From Moringa oleifera (taxonomy: Eukaryota > Streptophyta > Magnoliopsida > Brassicales > Moringaceae): a DNA stretch of 64,000 nt. The notes under the pieces are model-generated. The model saw nothing but the letters and a program-made list of their open reading frames with translations, did not search any database and had not been told where the DNA came from. The stretch lies in NCBI GenBank assembly GCA_021397835.1, contig JAJFZO010000094.1, positions 3,574,501-3,638,500 of the forward strand, read 5' to 3'. Positions 1 to 10,519 of the stretch are shown piece after piece. Made by a program: the position numbers and the translations under genes. Within the stretch, counting starts at the first letter, position 1. Every line of letters starts with the position of its first letter.

Positions 1-1103
1 TCATTGGTCGTGGCATTGATAAGGGGTCCTGGGAACATCCCATTTATTGTAATAACCTATTCATGGAAGGAACCAAAACAATTACAATCAAACAGTATCT
101 CAACTTTCTCCTGGTGTCTGAAGAAGTTCATTAATAGGCTTACTGGTTGATCTGCAGAAGCTGGCTTGATAGTTGTGTCAACTGCAACATGCCACTCTAG
201 AAAAACGTCAGCTCCATTTGCTGCCGTAATTACTATTACAAGGATATATGCATATATGACGAGCTGAGTTTTATCACTGGGAAACTCCATTGCCCTGGCT
301 TGAGCAGCAGCTTTAACCCTTGTATTATCTCTCATTAATTAGGAGCAAGAATTGGTTCTTATGATTATGACTATATAAATCACTAGAATGGTTCAGATCA
401 GGACAAATATAAGAGTTGTTGACACTTCCAAGCCAGGGACATTAAAATACGAGAGAACTCTAACTCGGACATAGCTTTTGCTCCATAGGGGATAAGAACA
501 AAGGGTAATTGCTTGTTCTGCCTCGGTTTTTTCAGCTCAATCACCCAGCTGGTTCCAGTTTATGCATGAAAGAAAGCTTAAATTTTGGGTTTTAGCCGGT
601 CAGGGAAGCAGACATATTGTAGTGACCAGCAATCTCATAGCAGATAGGAAGTAGGATAGCTGTTCAATAATCAGGTCTTGGCTCTGAAAATCCCGTCATA
701 AGCTTATTATTAGCCTTTGTTGGTGCCATTGCTACACCACTATCAGCACCCTTCTCTGTCAAAAGTCAAGTTTTGTCAGTAGGCATTTGGAAACAAAGGC
801 AGAAGGTTAAAATCTTATCTTAACAATATGGTGTCCTGTTGACATGTATTTAAAAAAATTGGATTTCATTTGAAATGCTCAAACAACCAAAAAAATGCAA
901 GCCACGTAAAGACTAACAGCTTGACTTGATCATTAATTCATCATTAGAATTATCACATCGATGTAATTATGAGATCTAGCGTTGATCATGAAAGCCCAGC
1001 GACAGTCATGCTAATCAAAACTGGGCAACACCCCTTTTATCTCACCATAAGGAAAAGAACGACTCTGCTTATTTACAACAATCTGCAAATGTTAGGTAGT
1101 TTT

Positions 1104-1274
1104 CTATTTTCTGGGTGACCACACAGGTTCAATGGCTGTATGGACATCAGCATTCCATTGGATATCAATGTGCTCTCTTGTCACATCAAGAGGCCTATTG
1201 CAAGGGTGATCGTGCATGGAGCTCTTACCTTTGACCTCCTTGTCCCACAATGGCAAATACCCACACTGCCACAT
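1104..1274 (-). other. Exon-like open frame, unrecognised
   Basis: A 56-codon frame begins ATG TGG CAG at 1274 and ends in TAG at 1104. A good splice acceptor (TTTACAG) lies just upstream of the ATG, and a donor-like GGTAAGAGC lies inside the frame. The composition is less AT-rich than the surroundings and the peptide looks protein-like, with the run NRPLDVTREHIDIQWNAD. I do not recognise a family. It could be a terminal exon, a pseudogene piece or chance. Confidence 0.2.
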
Positions 1275-2554
1275 ACCTGTAAATAAGAAAGATTTTAAGT
1301 TAAATTATTTAAATTAACATTATCTAATGAAAGAATAGAAACAAAGAGAGGGGAAAAGGGGGAAAGATTGGCAATTAGTATTAAAACAACTGAAAATATT
1401 ACAAGAAGCCACGAAACTACAAAAGAATAAATGTTGCTCTATAGAGCTTCATGAACAAGATATGACTATCCACACCACTGCACTCCAGAGCATGTTCAGA
1501 AAGATTTGACCATCCATTTGCAACTGGAACCAATTGTTGGCAAATTTCTTTTTGATTTTGTAAGTACTATCTTGCCATCGTACCTCTGTGTCATGACACT
1601 TTGATTGAGAGAAACCACACCAACATGGGATGCCTGCTACCCTTGTTTCTATCACATGAATTTGCCTCTTCATTGCTAGCTATTCTTCTTCAAACAAACT
1701 AGTACCTTCAGTATCGTTTAAATAATCAAATCAGTTGATATAGGTACAGGGAAAGAAAATTAGACTGCCCAAGTAAGACGTCATAGCTAACAATTCCATC
1801 AGCCCTGTCAAAAAATATTTTGTATCAAGAAATCGTGAACCAAAGCTCACATTGTTGATGAATAAAAGCCAAACCTAAGTTCGAAGCTGCAGTTTTGTTA
1901 CTAAAATTAAAGGGACAATTTGGAAGCTGAGCACAAGATGTTAGACCAATTGCAAAGGACTTGAATGATAAATAGCTGCTTTCTGAAACACATAGTGACT
2001 CTGCTTAAATTTTTATTTATATGGTATATAGAGGCATTGTAGTAATTCGAGGGATAATATGCAATGGCACATCAAACATAAGTATACATTTCACCAAATT
2101 ACAGAAGCTTGCTCATTTACCCATCTGTTGATAATAGGCGAGAAAGCCCATTTCAAAGATTTTCTTTTTTATCAGAAAAGGCCATTTCAAAGATTTTAAC
2201 ATGAGCTTAAGCATAAGACACATTATGTACAACGTTGTTTCCACTTTCTAGAATACGAGGCTCAAAAGAGTACTTTGAGATGATTATAATAATTATCAGA
2301 AGTCATTTTTCTCCACCACTTCTGAACAACAGTAGGTCATTGTCTACCTTCAGTTCAAGTGAGAATCACAGTTTTAACCATGCCTAACAAGCTAATAACA
2401 CGGATAGCAGATTAAAAAGATCGTAAAGGTGCATGCCTTTTGAGAAGTTTACTTCTAATGTGCATTCATGAAAGCAAAGTTGTAAAGTTTCTCTAGTTTC
2501 AAGTACAAGATTCAAGAAACATGCCTTGCTGAGAAAAGTACCTGTAATGTCAAC

Positions 2555-2670
2555 TCATTCAAGCATTGCTGCAAATTTTTCTCTAGTTTCAGCACTACAC
2601 CATCCAGACTTCAGAAGCCATCTCCTCTCTGGTAACAGGGCTTGCACTGGCCTGTGAAGAGTAGAGCCCT
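2555..2670 (-). other. Exon-like terminal frame, unrecognised
   Basis: After an acceptor-like ATTAG at about 2671, one minus-strand frame stays open to a TGA at 2555. It encodes a basic, tryptophan-containing tail including LLPERRWLLKSGW and REKFAAMLE. No upstream partner exon could be found and the family is not recognised. It is recorded because its composition stands out from the flanks. Confidence 0.2.
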
Positions 2671-3228
2671 CTAATGAAACAAATAATAATTACATGAATA
2701 TTTATTTAACAGCATATAGGTGATAAATCGCACACAATGATAATTATTTTAAAGATTGAAAGTTCCTAAATGGGAATAGATTAACAATTCTGTAAGAGGT
2801 GTTCCTGTCTGTTTCGGCAAGGAAAGAATACTAAAAAAGTAGAACCTATGAATTTTATTTCCAGCTAAAATTTTAATGCAGTCAAGATTAGTAAAGACGA
2901 GCTTTACTTCCATTGGCCACATATCTGACAAGGTTGAAAAGATTTCTCACAGTATCACCTCATAAACTAACATGACATTAAAAGTGGAAACTATTTGGGC
3001 TTCAAGTCTCCATGCTACCTACACTGATAGCAATAACCACTTAGCAGAGTAAAAAGGCCACAAAACCAATGATAAATTATGGACACAGGGTCATAAACCC
3101 AGTTATATAAATAAAATAAGCCCAGCAGCTTTTCTTTTTTGTTTAAAGAAGATGTTCATAAAAGCACTAATGCCACCCAAGTTCAAGTACATCGGATTAT
3201 AAGACAAAAACTCAATCAGGTTACCTAA

Positions 3229-3480
3229 TTACTTATAAAAGAATACCCTCTGAGCCACATATGGAGTATATGTCCCCGCACATATCTCTAAATACCAAAT
3301 ATAACTCTCCCTCCCTTCAAAAGGTCTCTGATTCCTTTCCTTCCACACAACCCAAAAAATAATCATAAGTGCCAAAGACATCAGCCTCTTTGTCTCCTTT
3401 GAACCATGAACAACGTTCTAAACCCAAACCTCTCTATCTACATCTAGAGACCTTCCAAGATACCATTCACAGAAAGGGCC
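3229..3480 (-). mobile_element. LINE (non-LTR retrotransposon) C-terminal remnant
   Basis: Reading the minus strand from 3381 to the stop at 3229 gives a 50-residue tail containing FWVVWKERNQRPFEG. This is the signature of the zinc-binding region that follows the reverse transcriptase in plant L1-type LINEs (zf-RVT family). Upstream, to about 3480, related sequence continues but in shifted frames with stops. It is a short decayed scrap on the same strand as the larger LINE fragment at 9456-10200, though nothing shows that the two were one insertion. Confidence 0.65.
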
Positions 3481-4800
3481 TTCTTCCATAAGCCCTGTCC
3501 AAAGCACCATAGCAGAATATGATAGCACCGACATCATTTTAAATACTTGTACTAAAGTACTTCATCATCTTGAAGCACAAGCACTTGAAAAATCAAATTC
3601 AAGAGAATATTATCTGCCCATCTGTAATGCATTATGAATGTTTTAATTCTAGCAAAGATACCGACAACAATTCTTGTCTCTCTCAGTTATATGGGCTTGT
3701 TAATGTTAATCTCTCCTGGCCAGCAACAGTACATGAGATATTAACACAACAATTATAGTGAAAATGACAGTAAAATGATTTATTCATCAAGTCCAATTAG
3801 GTGCATATATACATATGCCTAGAACAGATCTAGAAAAACAAACGCAGATTTTGATTCATAATGCTCAATTTATCATGCAGCCACTTCAACCAAAGTCTGA
3901 AATCCACATCCTATCCCTCCAGCCACCAAGCAAACATTTATGTTAACTGCAAAGCACAACATCCACAATGACGTGAACCAAATTCCCTTTTATGGATGAG
4001 TAAAACACAGAACACCCTCGAACTTTAATAAGAGGCCACAAAATCTCTGAACTTTTATTCCTGTTTCTCTATATGTTGCAAAAGAAGTACATGTGAAAGT
4101 CCCAAAACTTAAATTTCAAAAAGCCCACGACAATGGAAGCAAAAAGGAATAAGGTTTCTGTAATCCATTTCCTCCCAAAACAAAGGAAAAATCCAGATAG
4201 GAATTCAAACACACAGTCAATAGATTCATCATCTGGAAAAGAACATTCCTCTGTTGATTTTTTTTTTAAAAAAAGGTTAAAAAATAATTATAAAAATATT
4301 TTTAAAAAAAGGGTTTAAAATTAATCTATACGTGCAACTATAGACAGATACGAGGCCGGAAAATATGATTAACAATTTAAAGACACAGAGCAGTAATTCC
4401 TTATTGAAGTTCCAATCCTAATTGTTAATCATAATACAATTATCCTTGAATCCCATACACTTCGTGGTGTGAGTATTTGTGTGTGTAGAGAGAGAAAAAG
4501 ATGTACCATAGCAGGGAGGAATCAGAAAGAGTTGGCAATACAACTGAGAAGAATACTACTCTTGCCAACACCAGAATCACCATAGTAATGTCCTCAAAGT
4601 GAGATCATAACAGCTGTTCCCTCCTCTTGAAGAAGAACCAAATCAAGAATATCTTTCTGTCTTTTCCTTTACAGTTTGGTAAACATAGCTACAAACAATG
4701 AGCTATCATTTATGGAAGAATAATTTTGAACTAAGCCTCACATCCAGTTCTGTGAAATAAAATTGGTTAACGAAGATTCACAAAAAACTCAGCCCTACAG
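3481..4800. other. Spacer downstream of the PPR gene
   Basis: This lies on the 3' side of the minus-strand PPR gene. It includes the likely 3' untranslated region next to 4800 and an A/T-homopolymer-rich patch at 4258-4320. No coding signal was seen. Confidence 0.4.
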
Positions 4801-6465
4801 CTAAATCCAGCTGCAACCAGGTATCTTTCTGGCCCCCCTCTCCTTCATTCTGTTCCTCAGGAGAGAAACTTCATACCACCGCCCGGCTGCTGCATAGATG
4901 TCAGACAGCAGCACATAATTACCAGCATTTTGAGGCTCAAGCTCGAAAAGTCGATCAGCAACCAGCTGTCCGAGCTCAGTATTACAATGTAGTTTACATG
5001 CCCCAAGAAGTGCACCCCACATACTTGCATGAGGTTCCACAGGCATGGATTTTATAAGGTCATAAGCTTCTTTCAATCTTCCTGACCGGCTAAGAAGATC
5101 AACCATACATGCATAATGATCAGGAGAGGGAACTTTGGAATACTCATTTTGCATAGATTGAAAATAGTGTAAACCCTCCTCCACAAGGCCAGCATGGCTA
5201 CAAGCAGCCAGGATAACTGTGAATGCCACATCATCAGGAGTAAGCCCTTCAGCCAGCATTCTATTGAAGAGCTGAACAGCCTGGTCTCCACGGCCATGAA
5301 TTGACAGTCCTTGAATCATAGAACAATATGAAATAATGTCCCGATTAGGCATCTCCTCAAACAACTCGGTGGCTCTATCCATGTTTCCACACTTCGCATT
5401 CATGTCTACAAGTGCAGCCATAACATGCCTTTGACAAAGATCAATGGAACTCTGGCTCAAATAAGAATCAACCCACTTGGCCAGTTCCAAATTACACACT
5501 TGAGAACAAGCCGACATCAAGCTCACCATTGTAAACTCATCAGGTTTAACATTCCTAGAACCCATTTCAACAAAAATCTTCAAGGCCTCATTAGGCTGAC
5601 CATTCTGCGCATACCCTGATATCAAAGCCGACCATGCTACAATATCTATATCCGGTGCTTGTTCAAACAAAAACCTCGCAGACGCCATATCCCCAGCTTT
5701 AGCATACCCATCAATCATTATTGTATAAGAAATTGTGTTTCTGTCAGGCATTTCATCAAACATTCTCCTCGCACTCCTCAAATCGCCCACTTTCACAAAG
5801 CTACCAATCAAAGCATTCCATGATGTCACATTCCTCTCAGGCATCTCATCAAACACCCTCTTGGCCTCCATCAAGTCCCCAACACTCCCGTACCCGGAAA
5901 CCAATGCAGTCCAGGAAACCACATTTTTCTCACACATTCTGTCAAACACCTTCCGTGCAGAAAAAATCTCCCTACATTTTCCATACAAATCTATCAAGCT
6001 CGTCCCAACAAACACATCCCCATCAACGCCATACCGCACTGCCGACCCGTGAAGCGCGCCGCCTAACCGCAGCTTGCGCTCACTGGAGCATACTTTAATA
6101 ACCAAGGGATACGTATACTTATCAGGTTCAACCTCATCCATCTTCATGCGAACAAAAAGTGACAAAGTTTCAAATAAGAGAGACTTCTGAGAGTACCCTT
6201 TGATAAGGCAGTTAAAAAGAAATGTGTTAGGACGAATAACTCGATCAAAGACGCTTGAAGAGTAGGAAAGGGTAGTGGAGACAGAAAGGAAGAGGGATAT
6301 CAGGAAATGGTCTTGCTCGAGGCCCTTCTGGATGATGTGGGCGTGCACTTGCTGTAGGTGGGGTTGGTTTTTGCAGGATTTCAGCAGTGTTGCAATTGAT
6401 GGGAGTTTAATGTGGGAGGAGGGAGAAGATCTTCGGATCATTGGCATGGGAAGGGAAGTGAGCAA
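4801..6465 (-). CDS. Pentatricopeptide repeat protein, E subclass
   Basis: Intronless gene encoding 554 residues, the usual form for plant PPR genes. PPR proteins bind organellar RNA in a sequence-specific way and act in editing, splicing, cleavage or translation in mitochondria or plastids. Repeats run from about residue 80 to 480 with typical signatures such as NVVSWTALVSGYG, ARKVFDRM, EALKIFVEM and SMIQGLSIHGR. The C-terminus is a short E domain (MWGALLGACKLH onward, then NYVLLSDIYAAAGRW) and stops at GCSWI, with no E+ or DYW domain. The start is the first ATG of the open frame. Position next to a cytosolic glutamine synthetase suggests the counterpart of Arabidopsis At5g37570, from memory. 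The RNA target and organelle cannot be read from sequence, and an editing role would need a DYW partner in trans. Confidence 0.93.
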   Translation of the reverse strand: MLTSLPMPMIRRSSPSSHIKLPSIATLLKSCKNQPHLQQVHAHIIQKGLEQDHFLISLFLSVSTTLSYSSSVFDRVIRPNTFLFNCLIKGYSQKSLLFETLSLFVRMKMDEVEPDKYTYPLVIKVCSSERKLRLGGALHGSAVRYGVDGDVFVGTSLIDLYGKCREIFSARKVFDRMCEKNVVSWTALVSGYGSVGDLMEAKRVFDEMPERNVTSWNALIGSFVKVGDLRSARRMFDEMPDRNTISYTIMIDGYAKAGDMASARFLFEQAPDIDIVAWSALISGYAQNGQPNEALKIFVEMGSRNVKPDEFTMVSLMSACSQVCNLELAKWVDSYLSQSSIDLCQRHVMAALVDMNAKCGNMDRATELFEEMPNRDIISYCSMIQGLSIHGRGDQAVQLFNRMLAEGLTPDDVAFTVILAACSHAGLVEEGLHYFQSMQNEYSKVPSPDHYACMVDLLSRSGRLKEAYDLIKSMPVEPHASMWGALLGACKLHCNTELGQLVADRLFELEPQNAGNYVLLSDIYAAAGRWYEVSLLRNRMKERGARKIPGCSWI

Positions 6466-6789
6466 GTTTGCATGGCTATCAATTCTTATGCCGGAACTAG
6501 AGTGTGCTTTTTCTTCATGCTCACAGGCTGAGGAATAGAGGGTTCTACAGGTAAAAATGAAAATATCCTATGAAAAGACTATTTCATCCACTTTACAGAA
6601 GATTAATAACTCTCATATTCTTGACGATTTGCAGAACCATAGAGATGGGGAAGAAACCTTCTGCTCTAGGCAGCCTCCAATGCAGAAGGGATGAAGAAAG
6701 TTTAATCAGATATTTAAAAAAAAAGAATCATTTGTTTTAAATGAGAAGGATAAACTCAAAAAAAAAAAAAATCATTTAAATTTTAGATT

Positions 6790-7195
6790 TTACTCTAACT
6801 ATTTTAAATAAGTTTTAATTTTTAAAAAAATTTTAAATAAATTTTAATTTATTAATTTAAATTTAATTAAATTTTGTTAAAAATTTAAAATAGTCAGATG
6901 AAAAACTAAGAAAAAAATTGGTAGACACAAAAAAAATTGAATTCCATCATCAAAAATTTTTAAATTTTTTTACACTAAAAATATTTTTAAAAGAATTTAT
7001 ATTATCAAAAATTTTCAAAAATCATTAAAAAATAACTCTTAAATTTACCAAAAAATATAAATTGAATAATTTTTTGAAATATTTTAAAAATAAAAATATC
7101 AGTAATTTTTTACAATAATTTTTACTGAAATTCGATTAAGATAAAATTAATAAATTAAAATTTATTTTAAATAATTTTAAAAGGTAAAATATAAT
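6790..7195. repeat. Copy of dispersed AT-rich repeat
   Basis: Shares an ordered series of blocks with sequences at 16230-16600 and 40340-40680. These are an ACTAAAAATATTTTTAAAA-like block, then TATCAAAAATTTT, then AAAAAATAACT, then ATTTTAAAAATAAAAATATC. The order and spacing are kept, so this is more than shared base composition. The ends are not defined and no coding capacity is visible. Confidence 0.5.
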
Positions 7196-8700
7196 TAAAA
7201 ATATAAAATTAAGGTTTAAAATGAGCTTTATAAAAAAAAAAAAACTCACTTTATGTTATCTTTTCAATATGTTCAAACTAAATTTAAAAAATAAATATTA
7301 TTTAAAACTCTCATAATACTCTCTTTTTTTTAAATTTTTATCATAAACTTTATAGCATATCCAAACAAACTTTAAATTAACAGTAAATAATCAAATTGAA
7401 CCTTATTCAAACTATTGTAACAAAATCAAATATATATTCATTATTAAAATATCTAAAAATTACACAAATAAAATTTTCACTTTATTGAGTTAATTTTTTA
7501 TTTTTAAATAATTTTTTATTTATAAATTATTTATTATGAATTTTTTAAATATTTGACAGTAAAAAAATTTTAAAAAATTATTTTAACGTTCAAAAAATTT
7601 TGAAATTTTTTGTGATAGTAATTTGAATTTTTTTAATATTTATAAAATATTTAAATCAAAATTCATAATATAAAATTATTAATTTGAATACTTTTAATTT
7701 TTAAATTTTTAGATAAAATTTAATTTGACTATTTATTATTAATTGGAGTTTATTTGAAAATGTTTAAAAATTTAAAATAAAGATTAAGAAAAAATATTTT
7801 ATAAAATTTTAAACAATATTTATTCACAAATAAATATATAAAACTATAACGAACACTCTTCCTTAAGTGATGTTTCATTTATAACTAGCTTTGTTAAAAA
7901 ACTTAAATAAGAAATGAGATGAAAACAAAAATAATTTAATAAATAAAACTTTTTAAGATATGAAATAAATAAATGTCAAAAATGTATATTTTTATTATAA
8001 TATTAATATTAGAATATTGAACTTTTCTAGGGCAACAGCAATCTCATCCCGACTTTATTATTGTCCAAAGTTAGTATTAGAATTAGGTTAAGCTTCACTA
8101 CTAAAGGAACAGTTAATCCTTCAAATCAAATCCTTCATTGTTATTTATCACAATTTCATGCATTAATAACTGCATAAGCTGCGGATACACAAAATTAGTT
8201 CATTGGATAGAAATGCTTCTCTCTTTTTTTTTTTCTCTCTCTCTTATAAAATTTAGCTTTCTCTTAATGTTTTAAGAACTTAAATAACAATTAATTGGAA
8301 GTGGTTTCCAATGTTAATTCTCTTATCAAAATTACTGATTTCATATTACATAGATGGCTTGTTAAAATTTTTATATCAAATATGTATTATAGCGATCTAA
8401 CTTTATCAAGAAAATAAAAATTAAGAGATTAATTTTTTTAATTGATATCAAAGCCAACCTAATTTATCATATGATATCTTATTAAATATTAATCTCAAGA
8501 AATACAGTAGAATTCTAAATTGTGTCATCTAGGGCATTCTGAATTGTATGAAACAACAAATTTTCTATTAATAGACTAATTTTGAAGTTAAATATATCAG
8601 CTTTGTAACATTCACAGCAAGGATGGCACTGCTCAATGTGGGCTTCAACTGTCAATTTTATTTATTTTTTACTATTTACAAGGAAAATTTTTAACTATAG

Positions 8701-8721
8701 TAATAATAATAATAATAATAA
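8701..8721. repeat. (TAA)n microsatellite
   Basis: Seven consecutive TAA units directly visible. Confidence 0.95.
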
Positions 8722-9455
8722 AAAGATACAAAACAAAGGTAAAAATGGCTTAAAAGCTTGAGTTTTATTAATCTCTCCAATCAAATTTGAATCTTAAAAT
8801 GTTTTTAAATGAATTTGATTTATCAATTTTACATCAAATTGAATTTTATTTTAAATTTTAAAAGTTAAAATTATTTAAATTAAAAAATTTTTATTTAAAC
8901 TTTTTTACATACATAAAAAAATATCAAATTACTATAAAAATTAAAATTTCTATTATGGAAAATATTTTAAAAAAAAAACTTATGCAAAAGTATAAACAAT
9001 TGATTGTCTATCTTTACCAAAAACACTCTTCGAGCTTAAATAATACTCAATATAATGTGAATAAATCTAAATAAACAGCAAATTCTACTATTATTAAAGT
9101 TTATCCAATTCTCCATTTATAAATTATAAATTTAAAAAAAAGCCCAAAGATCTAGTTATATGTTGAGCAACCAAATCTTTTCAAATTTAATATTGATCTT
9201 CTTATGGTATAGAGTATAGCAACTTTTTTATTAGGTTGTGGGTCATAAAAATCTATCTTTATCCGTATTTAGTACATTTTTGCAAGTGTAAAAATTAAAA
9301 AGGATGTTTTCCTCTGGTTTATTTAATAAATTGACATTATTAAGATATTTTGAGATTTATTATAAGTTTGATTAGTTTTTATCTTTATTTTTTATTAATA
9401 AAATTAGTAATATTCAAAAGACATTAATATATTTTAAAAGGTTAAAATCTTTTCT

Positions 9456-10200
9456 TTCTTTTTTTTTAACATAAATATTGGAATTGTTCATAGATATCAA
9501 ATGTCTGGGTTGCAAAAAGCAAAGGCAAAGTATTAATCCAAATCCTCTGATCCTCCAACAATTGGTTTAATTTCCTTGAGCAGTGGCTAAAGGAGCACAA
9601 AATCAAAATCAGAGGCAAAGCCATACATCTGGAGAGTTGCCATGGCAGCGTCACAATTTGACTTTGTTGCATTGAAGAATAGGATGCTATCACCTGCAAA
9701 GAACAGAAGTGAAATCTTTGGGCTTTGTCCTGCAGCTGATACGCCATGAATCTGACCGCCCCGTTATGTCTGCTGGGGCAATGCCGACAGCCCTCTCTGC
9801 ATAGAGGATGAATAAATGTGGTGAGAGTGGATCTCCCCTGGGCTGGCCTCTTGAAGGTATGATCTGACCAAGAGATAAGTCATTCATTAACAATGTCTCA
9901 TATTAATATTGTGTATGAGACTGAGGTTACATATTCTATCAGAGTCATCACCCACCGATCAGGGAAGCAAATCTGCTTGTTATAATTCCTGTTTCAATTG
10001 GAGAATAGATCCAGCCCAAGTATGGCCCAAAGAGGACTCAATGACCTGTGCACATTCGGGGTTCATAGTCCATGTATGATCGAAATGAAAACCTCTTCTC
10101 TTAGAGTGGGACACAGCAGAAGTGCAGGTAAGAAAAATAGGCAGATGGCTAGAATTGGGATCGGAAATATGGAACTCATACATAGAATTCAACCGTGGTT
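9456..10200 (-). mobile_element. Degenerate LINE with mutated reverse transcriptase
   Basis: Minus-strand remnants of an L1-type non-LTR retrotransposon. From about 10207 to 9980 the frame resembles the linker after the endonuclease domain (NSSHLPIFLT, RGFHFDHTWTMNPECAQVIE). It then passes abruptly to the middle of the reverse transcriptase: FPDRWVMTLIEYVTSVSYT at about 9970-9905, then in a shifted frame IIPSRGQPRGDPLSPHLFI at about 9860-9805, then LLFFAGDSILFFNA near 9700. The catalytic FADD box reads FAGD, so one aspartate is lost. The expected first part of the reverse transcriptase is missing, which implies an internal deletion, and at least two frame changes are present. A T-run at 9462-9472, A-rich on the minus strand, may be the 3' tail. 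Dead element lying just downstream of the glutamine synthetase gene. Confidence 0.8.
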
Positions 10201-10202
10201 CA

Positions 10203-10286
10203 AACAATAGGAATCAATCCTTCACATCATCGTCAATACAATCGAACAATAGGAATCAATCCTTCATATCATCGTTAATACAATCG
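10203..10286. repeat. 42-bp tandem duplication
   Basis: The unit beginning AACAATAGGAATCAATCC occurs at 10203 and again at 10245, with only a few differences (for example CACATC against CATATC). Two copies are visible. It sits between the LINE remnant and the 3' end of the glutamine synthetase gene, so it may mark the insertion junction or lie in the 3' transcribed region. Confidence 0.85.
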
Positions 10287-10519
10287 GATGGATATATTAT
10301 TAAAACAAGGCAGGACCATTAGCGAAGAAGCAAAGATTTCCACCTTGCTTGCTACCTAAAAATACAAGAGGCACATGTGGGGAAACAGCATTGATTATGC
10401 CAAGGAAACACAAAAGCAACCTAAGGAAACCAGAAGCCCTGTTGAAGTTTAATTTACGGAAAGCTAATAAAAGCAAAACATCACAACAACAGGTGGTGGT
10501 GGTGCCAGTGGTTGGTTCC

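Larger units (their letters stand above)
1..3228. other. Unassigned AT-rich stretch
   Basis: No gene can be assigned here. Two exon-like reading frames on the minus strand are listed separately. A minus-strand frame at 57-335 is open for 92 codons and includes a hydrophobic segment, but it matches nothing I recognise and has no clear splice sites. The stretch could hold 3' non-coding exons of a minus-strand gene or decayed repeats. Confidence 0.4.
6540..9455. other. AT-rich intergenic spacer
   Basis: Separates the two minus-strand genes' territories. It holds a copy of the dispersed AT-rich repeat (about 6790-7195), further related AT-rich sequence to about 7850, and a (TAA)n microsatellite at 8701-8721. 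No coding signal was seen. Confidence 0.6.

Noticed and set aside
5721..6538. Plus-strand frames of 87-125 codons across the PPR gene
   Set aside because: They are antisense shadows of the PPR coding frame and carry no signature of their own.
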